From NCBI GenBank assembly GCA_041399085.1, contig JAWKTM010000067.1:1-40587 (forward strand): a DNA stretch of 40,587 bases, read 5' to 3'. The position numbers were made by a program, and so were the translations under genes. Origin of the DNA: JAWKTM01 sp041399085 (GTDB lineage Bacteria; Planctomycetota; Planctomycetia; Pirellulales; Pirellulaceae). This document shows, in pieces, positions 34,096-40,587 of the stretch. Under the pieces are notes generated by a model that did not search any database, was not told the DNA's origin, and saw nothing but the letters and a program-made list of their open reading frames with translations. Position 1 is the first letter of the stretch, and every line of letters begins with the position of its first letter.

Positions 34096-35298
34096 ATGAA
34101 GGCCACGAACACGTCGAGTTGGAATGTCCGCCTGCTGTTGGCAGTCGCCCTGGTGTCCGCGTCGGTTGCTACGGCGCGAGCGATCGATCCGGCCAAGTCG
34201 CCTTCGTGCGAATCCGGCTGTTGTGAAAGTCTCGCTTCGCCGCTCTCGAAGCTGCCGTATCTGAACCGCTTGTTCAAGAACGTTGGCATCGGGTACGACG
34301 AAGGTGTCGAGCGAATCGGCATCGATTTCGATTTCATCGTGGCGACCGATGGCAAATGTGGCGACAAGTGCAGTGCCGCGTGCGTGACGAAATGCACGGC
34401 AAAGTGCGACACAGCAAAGTGCGACACAGCCAAATGCGACACGGCAAAGTGCGGTCATGCCTGTGACAAGACGTGCGGCGAAGCTTGCGTCGCCAAGTGC
34501 GAAGCGAAATGCGAAGCGAAATGCGGCGACGCCAAGTGCGGCGAAGTCTGTGCAAACAAGTGCGGTGAAGTCTGTGCGAGCAAGTGTGGCGAAACGTGCG
34601 GGAAGCCCTGTGCGGACCAGTGCGCTTCGAAATGCGAAGGCTGCCCGCTCGGCGCCGCAGGCTGTGTGCTGACGGAGGACGTGATCTTTTTTCCGGCGTC
34701 GCCCGAGTTCATCGTGACCGAGAAACCGAAGTCGAAACAGAAACGAGCCGACCGCAAGAAAGCGGGCCGACGCGCGGGGCCGACTCGCCGCGAAATGGAA
34801 CTGGCGATCGAAAACGCTCGGCTCGAAGCCACGCTGGAAGCGACCGAAAGCGCGTTCGAGATGTACGGCGAGTTCTTCGAAGCGAAGCAGGAGTCCACCG
34901 AGTCGCTGGCCGAGATGCAGATCCAGGTGCTAGGCGAACGCATGGAGATGCTGGAAGAGCTGGCGGAACTCAAAGCCGAGAACGCGACGAGGGCCGCGCA
35001 GTTGGAGATGCTCGAAGGCATCGTCGAGCTCCAGTCCGAGAACGCCACGCTGGCGGCCCAGTTGGAGTTGTTGGAGAAGCACGCGGCGCTGGCCAGCGAA
35101 ATGGCCAAACTACAAGCGCGTAACGAACAACTCACGCAACAATTGGAAGCCATTCAACGTCAGCCCAGTTCCAACGTCCAACTGTCGACGCATTCCGAAC
35201 CGGTACTGAAGCCCGAGCGGATCGAGCTGAAAGCGAAGCCGCCGGCGGTTGGCAAACCAGTCGGCAAGCCGGCCAGCAAAATCGAGACGCGGTATTGA
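34096..35298 (+). CDS. exported protein with Cys-rich repeat domain and C-terminal coiled coil
   Basis: The 400-residue product has a signal peptide (VRLLLAVALVSASVATARA). Residues 88-190 hold 25 cysteines, mostly spaced every four or five residues in KC, AC or VC steps (KCDTA repeated three times, then GEVCANKCGEVCASKC-type units); three more cysteines lie near residue 38-44. A Lys/Arg-rich linker (~215-232) leads to about 150 residues of Glu/Leu/Ala heptads (MELAIENARLEATLEATE, ELAELKAENATRAAQLEMLE, ELQSENATLAAQLELLEK), a long coiled coil, then a Pro/Lys tail. It could be a disulfide-linked surface or envelope scaffold, or bind metal; there is no family match I know. AAAGGAG at 34084-34090 sits five bases from the ATG, fixing the start. 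Confidence 0.85.
   Translation: MKATNTSSWNVRLLLAVALVSASVATARAIDPAKSPSCESGCCESLASPLSKLPYLNRLFKNVGIGYDEGVERIGIDFDFIVATDGKCGDKCSAACVTKCTAKCDTAKCDTAKCDTAKCGHACDKTCGEACVAKCEAKCEAKCGDAKCGEVCANKCGEVCASKCGETCGKPCADQCASKCEGCPLGAAGCVLTEDVIFFPASPEFIVTEKPKSKQKRADRKKAGRRAGPTRREMELAIENARLEATLEATESAFEMYGEFFEAKQESTESLAEMQIQVLGERMEMLEELAELKAENATRAAQLEMLEGIVELQSENATLAAQLELLEKHAALASEMAKLQARNEQLTQQLEAIQRQPSSNVQLSTHSEPVLKPERIELKAKPPAVGKPVGKPASKIETRY
34401..34445 (+). repeat. three tandem 15-bp units inside the Cys-rich coding region
   Basis: Two perfect copies of AAAGTGCGACACAGC and one slightly changed copy follow each other in frame, each encoding Lys-Cys-Asp-Thr-Ala. Degenerate related units flank them (TKCTA before, KCGHA after). 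The near-identity of the DNA points to recent expansion of the repeat in this protein. Confidence 0.8.
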
Positions 35299-35340
35299 TC
35301 GAAAGCCCACGTCCGGCTGCTTGGCGGATTCGCCTTGCCG

Positions 35341-36021
35341 TCAACGTCGCTCGGAGCCGATCGGCCGTTCGATTCCGATCGCCTCCTGCAAGACGGCTCG
35401 CAACTCCGCCAAGATCAGACAGGTCGCGCCCCACACGCAGTGGCCTGACAATGTGAAATGCGGCGCGTCAAACTGCAACGAACCTCGCTCGATCGTATGG
35501 CGGCCGAGCGAGCGTTCGTCGATCAACTCGGCCAGCGGCGTTTCGATCAGCTCGGCCACTTCCAGAGCGTTGACCTGAAACACCGGCCGTTCGCTGCTGA
35601 CCGCCACGATCGGCGTCACGTGGAAATTGCTGTTGAACACATAAAGCTGGCTGAGTCGGCCGAGCACGGTGCAGCCAGCCGGGTCGTGTCCGACCTCTTC
35701 GCGCCATTCACGCAGCGCCGCCATCTCCGGCGACTCGCCCCGTTCCAACATGCCACCGGGCAAAGCGACTTGGCCCGCGTGATCGCGCATCTTCTGCGGC
35801 CGCAGGATCAGCGGCATTCGCCACTGGTCGCCGACCGGATACAGCATCGCCACCACGGCAGCTTGCCGAGCGGCGGCCGGCGGCGGGGCGTGGTGTCGTC
35901 CGTAGGCCAGTTCGGGAGCGAATCCGCGCTGAGCGGCTCGGCCCGGCAGCGGCTCGGCCAGCCGTCGGGCCAAGCGATCCGGCAGATCGGCTGCGAGCGG
36001 CAACGTTCGTTCGGCGGGCAT
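35341..36021 (-). CDS. Nudix hydrolase of the CoA-pyrophosphatase (NudL) type
   Basis: The 226-residue product contains a complete Nudix box, G90-x5-E96-x7-R104-E105-x2-E108-E109-x-G111, preceded by RPQKMRDHAGQVALPGG. This resembles the extra CoA-pyrophosphatase signature in front of the box in NudL enzymes (arginine, then HxGQVAFPGG). Such enzymes split coenzyme A or acyl-CoA into phosphopantetheine and 3',5'-ADP. The N-terminal ~50 residues are Ala/Pro/Arg-rich and variable. The start ATG at 36021 was chosen because no better downstream start exists. It is convergent with the Cys-rich protein gene, 42 bp away. Confidence 0.88.
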   Translation of the reverse strand: MPAERTLPLAADLPDRLARRLAEPLPGRAAQRGFAPELAYGRHHAPPPAAARQAAVVAMLYPVGDQWRMPLILRPQKMRDHAGQVALPGGMLERGESPEMAALREWREEVGHDPAGCTVLGRLSQLYVFNSNFHVTPIVAVSSERPVFQVNALEVAELIETPLAELIDERSLGRHTIERGSLQFDAPHFTLSGHCVWGATCLILAELRAVLQEAIGIERPIGSERR

Positions 36022-36364
36022 TCGGCAATCAGGCGGCGGCGAGGGATTTCGGATCGGTCGTTCGGATATCAGGTTACTCGGAATTCCCGCGAACCGTTAC
36101 CGCGTGACAATAAGCGAAGCGGCAACTCGAATCGTTGTCGCCCCGTGAATCAAACTTCCAACGCCAGCCGCCCGACCGGCGGCGCGTTGTGCGAATCGGC
36201 GCGGGATGTGAATACGAGTACCGCTTCGCTGAGGGCCATGCGTCGTCAGATGTTGTAAGAAATGGAACCAGCCACACACGTTCGACATACATCACTAAGC
36301 AACCGTGTGGTTGTGGGAGACATACGTTCGGCGGACTTGGCGTGAATTGGCCCTACCCCCGAAA

Positions 36365-36400
36365 CGTCTGACACGTCTGACACGTCTGACACGTCTGACA
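36365..36400 (+). repeat. four perfect tandem copies of CGTCTGACA
   Basis: Units lie at 36365, 36374, 36383 and 36392 with no mismatch. The nine-base period gives LTR tripeptides in one frame but there is no sign of a real gene. It may be a slippage-prone simple repeat or a cluster of binding sites. Confidence 0.9.
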
Positions 36401-36623
36401 AGAAGATTATCGCCGCCAGCTCGTGAACTGGTCGTAAGTTCCTGGCCAAAAAATGGATTTTCGTCGCCCGCCCGAAAGCGCCCGGCGCTTGCCTTTAGGT
36501 CCGGGGCGCTGTTTCGAAACTTCCTGGCGCGCATCGATATGAGCGCACCTATGCCGAAGCTCCCCACAAGGCATTGGCTGATTGTCCGACTCGAACTCCA
36601 TCTCAACATCGATGAGTGGCCGG

Positions 36624-37012
36624 TTGGCAGCTCGGAATGCTTGCTTGACGGCGGGAAGTCAGTGCTTGACCGCTCGAAACGACTCGTTGACGCCTCGAAA
36701 CCGAGCTTTGACGGCCCGAAAGAGCCTCTTTACCGCTCCGAATGCCCCATTGACCAAGTCGAATGCCTCGTTGACAGCGTCAAATCGGCGATTGACGTCC
36801 TGAAACGGGTCGTTGACGTTGTCAATCGCCCGTTCGGAGCCGTCAGCTGCCCATTCCGAGCCGTCAATCGCCCATTCCGAGCCGTCAATCGCCCGTTCCG
36901 AGCCGTCAATCGACCGCTCCGACCCGTCAGCGCCCGTTCCAAGCCGTCAGCGCCCGTTCCAAGCCGTCAATCGCCCGTTCCAAGCCGTCAAGTGCCCGTT
37001 CCGAGCCGTCAA
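36624..37012. repeat. symmetric convergent array of twenty ~21-bp units (10 plus, 10 minus)
   Basis: Left half, plus strand: units starting TTGAC (or close) at 36624, 36645, 36666, 36687, 36708, 36729, 36750, 36771, 36792 and 36813. Right half, minus strand: their complement GTCAA/GTCAG at 36821, 36842, 36863, 36884, 36905, 36926, 36946, 36966, 36987 and 37008. The consensus begins TTGACGGCTCGGAA and ends GGGCGA. Orientation flips at TTGACGTTGTCAA (36813-36825), the exact midpoint. All periods are 21 bp except two of 20 bp. Right-half copies are nearly identical; left-half copies are diverged, apart from the outermost, which is close to consensus. In its own direction each unit can encode the heptapeptide LTARNGR. 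There are no spacers, so it is not a CRISPR array. Confidence 0.88.
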
Positions 37013-37094
37013 CGCGTATTAGCCCCACAAGTTAGTCGTTCAATCGCTTTCAAGAATTCACGCGTTTTGCCCTGGTTGGATCTTGAGGGCTCGA

Positions 37095-37100
37095 TATACT
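37095..37100 (+). promoter_or_regulatory. -10 box of the TetR-type regulator gene
   Basis: TATACT matches the sigma-70 -10 consensus in five of six bases and lies 46 bp upstream of the regulator ATG. No good -35 hexamer is found at 17 bp (CTGGTT); TTGGAT at 37076 gives only a 13-bp spacer. The palindromic operator begins three bases downstream. Confidence 0.4.
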
Positions 37101-37102
37101 GA

Positions 37103-37120
37103 TTCAAACGGGCGTTTGAA
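37103..37120. promoter_or_regulatory. 18-bp palindromic operator, probably bound by the adjacent TetR-type regulator
   Basis: TTCAAACG-GG-CGTTTGAA has perfect 8-base arms with a two-base centre. It lies 27-44 bp upstream of the regulator start and immediately after a -10 box, where a bound repressor would block transcription. Size and symmetry are typical of TetR-family operators, so autoregulation and control of the downstream efflux genes are likely. Confidence 0.7.
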
Positions 37121-37146
37121 ACACGCGATTATTCAGGGCGGTCAAC

Positions 37147-37791
37147 ATGTCGGATGACGATTCCAGAAGCCGGGTACTGCAAGCGGCCGGGCCGATTTTC
37201 GCCGAGAAGGGATTTCAAGCGGCGACGGTACGCGAAATTTGCCACGCCGCCAATGTGAACCTTGCCAGCGTGAATTATTACTTTCGCGACAAGGAGAACC
37301 TGTACATCGAGACGGTTCGCCAAGCTCGGGAGCGGCGGGCGGCTCGGGCGCCGTTGCCGCATTGGCAGCCGGATACGCCCCCTGAACGGAGACTGCGCGA
37401 TTTCATTCACACGATGCTGACACGCATGTTGGCCGGTTCGGACGAAGCTTGGCAGGTTCGACTAATGATGCGCGAAATCCTGCAGCCCACCGAAGCATGC
37501 CGCGAAATGGTCGAGGACTATTTTCGCCCGCAGTTTGAGATCTTGTTGGGCATCCTGACCGAGTTGCTGCCCGACCACACGCCGCCGCATCGGCTGCGAC
37601 AGATCGGTTTCAGCGTTGTCGGCCAGTGCATGCACTACCGCGTTTCGACACAGGTTGTGGAGATGATCACGCCGCCCGACGAGCACGAACAGTATTACGG
37701 CATCGAGCAGCTTGCCGACCACATCGCCACCTTTACCGTCGCCGCCGTCCGCCATTACGACGACCACTTGTCAGGAAGCGAGCGTCGGTGA
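37147..37791 (+). CDS. TetR-family transcriptional regulator, CecR/YbiH-like
   Basis: The 214-residue protein has the TetR DNA-binding domain at its N-terminus (VLQAAGPIFAEKGFQAATVREICHAANVNLASVNYYFRDKENLY; helix-turn-helix at ~27-47). The C-terminal ligand domain resembles the CecR-type (DUF1956) domain: RLRDFIHTMLTRML, LMMREILQPTEACREMVEDYFRPQFEIL and FSVVGQCMHYR. CecR-type regulators control HlyD/ABC or efflux genes and sense small toxic molecules; here the target is probably the RND system that follows. The ATG is the first in frame after the palindromic operator. The ligand is unknown. Confidence 0.92.
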   Translation: MSDDDSRSRVLQAAGPIFAEKGFQAATVREICHAANVNLASVNYYFRDKENLYIETVRQARERRAARAPLPHWQPDTPPERRLRDFIHTMLTRMLAGSDEAWQVRLMMREILQPTEACREMVEDYFRPQFEILLGILTELLPDHTPPHRLRQIGFSVVGQCMHYRVSTQVVEMITPPDEHEQYYGIEQLADHIATFTVAAVRHYDDHLSGSERR

Positions 37792-37911
37792 ATCGTGTCG
37801 AAGTCTTTCCCCCGTTTCACGACACGCCAAACGATCATTACGGCTTGACTAAGAAATACAACTACAACGCCGCCCGCTATGAGCCGCGGCTATTACTGCT
37901 TCGGAGCTGTT

Positions 37912-39366
37912 ATGTCCATCGCTGGATTGATTAGCAAGATTGTATTGCCGATTGCCATTATTGCGGGTGGCATCGTTGTATTTGTGATGTTGGGAGAGGG
38001 CAAGCAGGAAAGCCGCCGAGACACAACTCCCACGGGACCGCCGAAGGTTCGCGTGGCGCCGGTCGACCTTCATCAGAACGACTTGAATGTGCGCGTCGAC
38101 GGCATCGTGGTTCCCTACCGCGAAATTCAATTGGCCGCCGAAGTGGCCGGTCGAGTTTCCGCCAAGTCGCCACAATGTGAGGCCGGCGAATTCGTTATGA
38201 AGGACACGCCGCTCATCCAAATCGACGATCGTGATTATGAGTTGGAAGTGCGGCGGTTGAACAGCTTGCTCCAGCAGGCCCAAGCCGACTTGACCGAATT
38301 GGATCAAGACATCGCCAATAACCGCGAGCTGCTGGAATTGTCGGACAAGGAGTTGACGCTGCAATCGCGCGAGTTTGATCGTTTGAAGATGTTGGTTGGC
38401 CGAGGCGTCGTGACGGAGTCGGAGGTGGATCGAGCCGAGCAGGCGGTGTTGACGGCTCGCAATGCCAAAGTAACTCGGGAAAACCAATTAAACCTGCTAG
38501 CCAAACGTCGGGTGCGATTGGAAAGCGCTCAAGAGTTGGCGGAGTCACAGTTAGAGAAGGCACGGTTGGATGTCGAGCGTACGACCATCGCCGCGCCGGT
38601 CGATGGAGTGATCGTTCAGGAGTCGGTCGAAGCGGGTTCGTTTGTTCAACGCGGAGCGCAGCTTGTCACTATCGAAGACACGTCGCGCGTGGAAGTTCGC
38701 TGCAGTTTGGAAATGGAAGACCTGTACTGGATTTGGGATCAGCCGGGCGCCGTTCGGCCTCGCGATTCGTTGCCTTCGGCCTCGGGCTATCAACTGCCAC
38801 CCACACCGGTTTCCATCGAGTATCGGCTGAGCGGCAATGATGACATTGTGTATCGCTGGAATGGCACGCTCAACCGCTTCGACGGCATTGGATTGGACGA
38901 GCAAACGCGAACCGTGCCAGTCCGCGTCGTTGTGGACGACCCGCGAGCGGTGTCGGCCATTAATTCTCACACCGGTGAAACATTACCCAACGCGACGGGC
39001 CCTCAGGCCTTGGTGCGTGGCATGTTCGTGAATGTGGTGGTTCACACACAACCATCGGCTCGTATTGTCCGCATCCCCGACTCGGCACTTCGTCCCGGCG
39101 AACAAGTGGTCCGCGTGCGTAACAATCAACTCACATTTCTCGACAAGCTGCGAGTAATCCGCCGGCAAGCGGCCGACCAAGACTCGCCGCTAGATGCTTA
39201 TTGGTTGGTGGAGGCGTCCGACGAACAACTGAGGGACGGCGATCAAGTGGTTGTGGGACCGCTGGCTGGCATGCAAGACGGTATGACCGTGAGCGTGATA
39301 AGCAGCGATCCACGCAGTCTTCCCACGCAAAACACATCGGCTTCCGTTCCGGTCACGACGCCCTAA
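37912..39366 (+). CDS. RND efflux periplasmic adaptor (HlyD/MFP family)
   Basis: Adaptors of this type link the inner-membrane RND pump to an outer-membrane channel. The 484-residue product has an N-terminal membrane anchor (ISKIVLPIAIIAGGIVVFVML), a barrel-sandwich start (VRVDGIVVPYREIQLAAEVAGRV), a long coiled-coil hairpin (~105-220, LNSLLQQAQADLTELDQDIANNRELLEL ... RVRLESAQELAESQLEKARLDVERT), the return lipoyl half (TTIAAPVDGVIVQESVEAGSFVQRGAQLVTIED), and beta-barrel and membrane-proximal parts. The ATG at 37912 is preferred over one at 37879 because GGAG lies five bases upstream and the anchor follows directly. The 120-bp gap to the regulator contains an inverted repeat, CGTGTCG (37794-37800) and CGACACG (37820-37826), of unknown role. 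Confidence 0.92.
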   Translation: MSIAGLISKIVLPIAIIAGGIVVFVMLGEGKQESRRDTTPTGPPKVRVAPVDLHQNDLNVRVDGIVVPYREIQLAAEVAGRVSAKSPQCEAGEFVMKDTPLIQIDDRDYELEVRRLNSLLQQAQADLTELDQDIANNRELLELSDKELTLQSREFDRLKMLVGRGVVTESEVDRAEQAVLTARNAKVTRENQLNLLAKRRVRLESAQELAESQLEKARLDVERTTIAAPVDGVIVQESVEAGSFVQRGAQLVTIEDTSRVEVRCSLEMEDLYWIWDQPGAVRPRDSLPSASGYQLPPTPVSIEYRLSGNDDIVYRWNGTLNRFDGIGLDEQTRTVPVRVVVDDPRAVSAINSHTGETLPNATGPQALVRGMFVNVVVHTQPSARIVRIPDSALRPGEQVVRVRNNQLTFLDKLRVIRRQAADQDSPLDAYWLVEASDEQLRDGDQVVVGPLAGMQDGMTVSVISSDPRSLPTQNTSASVPVTTP

Positions 39367-39405
39367 CTGGTTTGTCGCTCCTACGCGAAGAATGAATGAA
39401 TCACC

Positions 39406-40587
39406 ATGAAATCATTGATAAAGTGGGCTGTTGAAAACTCGCCGGCCATGAATACGCTGATGGCCGCCTTGCTCATCCTCGGCGCGTTGGGAATGGGCAG
39501 CATGCGGCGTGAGGTGTTTCCCGAGTTTGATCTGGAAATCATTCTCGTGTCGGTTCCTTATCCTGGCGCGAGTCCGGGTGAGGTGGAAGAGGGAATCTGT
39601 CAGAAGCTAGAAGAGGCGGTACGGTCTCTCAGCGGCATCAAGAAACAAACATCCGTGGCCCGCGAAGGCGGCGGGTTCTTGGTGCTCGAACTGGAAAACT
39701 ATGTCAAGAATCCACAAAAGCTGGTAAACGAGGTTCGTTCGGAAGTCGATCAGGTAAAGTCCCGCCTGCCAGAGAACTCCGAGGACCCAGAGATTCAGCA
39801 ACTCACAATTCGTGAAGCGGCCATCCGACTGGGTGTGATCGCGCCGAGCACGGATACGATCGATTCCGAGTTGCGGTTGCGCGATGTGGCCGAGCGTGTG
39901 CGTGATGATCTGTTGCAACTGCCAACAGTGTCTCAAGTGAATTTGGTGGGTGTGAAGGACTACCAGATTGATGTGGAAATTTCGGAAGACACGCTTCGCA
40001 AGTACGGTCTTAGTTTGAACGATGTGGCGAACATTATTCGTCGCGAGAATATCGAACTGCCCGGCGGCGTGATCAAAACCGAGTCTCAGGAAGTATTGCT
40101 GCGGGGCAAAAACAAGGGATTGACCGGCGCGGAAATTGAACGTATTCCCATTGTGACACGTACTGGCGGCGTCGTTCTCACTGTCGGAGATTTAGGTGTC
40201 GTGCGGGACGAGTTTACCGACGACGTGGCAATCAACGAGATCAACGGGCGATCGGCCGTGGTATTGTCGGTTGACCGTACGGCGAGCGAGGACTTGTTGA
40301 AGATCGTGGCCGAGGTCAAGGATTACGCCAGCCGTGCGGTCGAACTGGGTCGCGTACCGCCGGGTTATGAGCTAATAACTTGGCAAGATCGCTCGATCGA
40401 TGTGCGCGACCGCATGATGATGCTATTGCGAAACGGCTATCAGGGGTTGATCCTGGTCTTCTTGGTTCTGGCCGTATTCTTGGATTTGCGGCTCGCGTTT
40501 TGGGTGGCAATAGGCATTCCCGTTTCCGTGCTCGGCGCCGGCGCATATCTGTGGCTCACGGGGGAGACGCTGAACATGCTCACAATG
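39406..40587 (+). CDS. RND efflux permease, AcrB/HAE-1-like (3' end cut by window edge)
   Basis: The frame from the ATG at 39406 is open to the window end (394 residues of a family that is usually about 1000-1050). It shows the first membrane helix (NTLMAALLILGALGMGSMRREVFPEFDLEII), the porter-domain start VPYPGASPGEVEEGICQKLEEAVRSLSGIKK, YQIDVEISEDTLRKYGLSLNDVANIIRREN and LRGKNKG, and then helices two and three (NGYQGLILVFLVLAVFLDLRLAFWVAIGIPVSVLGAGAYL). These are typical of proton-driven RND pumps. It lies 39 bp downstream of the adaptor gene, forming a regulator-adaptor-pump operon. Confidence 0.94.
   Translation, partial: MKSLIKWAVENSPAMNTLMAALLILGALGMGSMRREVFPEFDLEIILVSVPYPGASPGEVEEGICQKLEEAVRSLSGIKKQTSVAREGGGFLVLELENYVKNPQKLVNEVRSEVDQVKSRLPENSEDPEIQQLTIREAAIRLGVIAPSTDTIDSELRLRDVAERVRDDLLQLPTVSQVNLVGVKDYQIDVEISEDTLRKYGLSLNDVANIIRRENIELPGGVIKTESQEVLLRGKNKGLTGAEIERIPIVTRTGGVVLTVGDLGVVRDEFTDDVAINEINGRSAVVLSVDRTASEDLLKIVAEVKDYASRAVELGRVPPGYELITWQDRSIDVRDRMMMLLRNGYQGLILVFLVLAVFLDLRLAFWVAIGIPVSVLGAGAYLWLTGETLNMLTM

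Larger units (their letters stand above)
36022..37146. other. long gene-free region with two repeat arrays
   Basis: No convincing gene was found. The region holds a 6-bp GC hairpin at 36167-36183 without a T run, four 9-bp repeats at 36365-36400, a bulged GC-rich inverted repeat (AGCGCCCGG at 36477 and CCGGGGCGCT at 36501), the twenty-unit array at 36624-37012, and the promoter/operator of the regulator gene. Several open frames (up to 265 codons) cross it, but they are open only because the repeat lacks stop codons. Confidence 0.6.

Noticed and set aside
36167..36183. GC hairpin (GCCGCC/GGCGGC) as terminator
   Set aside because: There is no T run on either strand and no gene end at the right distance.
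35458..36258. 266-codon plus-strand ORF
   Set aside because: Antisense to the Nudix gene, which has a perfect Nudix box.
36097..36288. 63-codon minus-strand ORF beginning MSNVCGWFHF
   Set aside because: Arg/His-rich composition, no ribosome binding site and no recognised family.
36582..36803. Short plus-strand ORF of LTxRN heptads
   Set aside because: It starts with TTG in non-homologous sequence and ends inside the array. Kept as repeat evidence, not as a gene.
36730..36942. Minus-strand ORF of GRLTARN heptads
   Set aside because: Its coding look comes from the right-half repeats. It runs into the opposite-oriented half and has no credible start or end.
36624..37012. CRISPR array
   Set aside because: Units are directly abutting with no unique spacers, they change orientation midway, and there are no cas genes nearby.
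36305..37102. 265-codon plus-strand ORF through the repeat array
   Set aside because: It is open only because the 21-bp units contain no stop in this frame. The peptide changes repeat type where two 20-bp units shift the phase, and no ribosome binding site or conserved domain is seen.

Overview
The window looks like a chromosomal segment of a planctomycete, probably Pirellulales-like. This rests on the gene families present: a YdjY-domain protein, a DUF1080 plus sugar-dehydrogenase fusion, secreted polysaccharide-active enzymes, and an alternative complex III (ACIII) operon joined to a caa3-type oxidase. No rRNA, tRNA, CRISPR array, integrase or insertion sequence was recognised. Both ends of the window cut a gene (a YggS-like protein on the left, an RND pump on the right).

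Layout. 1-2.4 kb, minus strand: YggS-type PLP protein and a heparinase-like protein of unknown function. 2.6-6.7 kb, plus strand: exported YdjY-domain protein, then a PLD-helicase-DUF3427 protein that overlaps the end of a 23-residue leader ORF. 6.8-10.9 kb, minus strand: two secreted proteins that look like a carbohydrate-degrading pair. 11.5-15.3 kb, plus strand: LptF/LptG-type permease and an unusual fusion of a GT2 glycosyltransferase with an ArnT-like GT-C membrane glycosyltransferase, both suited to envelope glycolipid export or modification. 15.4-17.3 kb, minus strand: DUF1080-sugar dehydrogenase fusion with a clear intrinsic terminator.

17.6-31.1 kb, plus strand, is the main functional unit: cytochrome c, actA-B-C-D-E-F, a small membrane protein, SCO, and cytochrome oxidase subunits II, I, III and IV, tightly packed with many 4-14 bp overlaps. 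It encodes a quinol:cytochrome c oxidoreductase (ACIII) and the haem-copper oxidase that accepts its electrons. Subunit II carries a fused cytochrome c, and subunit I has the YSHP motif of A2-type oxidases. actF is broken into two ORFs by an apparent frameshift.

31.1-36.0 kb: M28 peptidase with two PDZ domains, a very acidic small protein and a conserved gene broken in a (GA)4 tract (all minus strand); an exported Cys-rich coiled-coil protein (plus); a Nudix CoA-pyrophosphatase-like enzyme (minus). 36.0-37.1 kb has no convincing gene but holds four perfect copies of a 9-bp repeat and a symmetric convergent array of twenty ~21-bp units. It ends at a -10 box and an 18-bp palindromic operator in front of a CecR-like TetR regulator, which leads into an RND efflux adaptor and pump.

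The most unusual features are the inverted 21-bp array, the split actF, the GT2-ArnT fusion, and the exported protein with 25 cysteines in about 100 residues. Functions come from reading motifs by eye; no database search was run.
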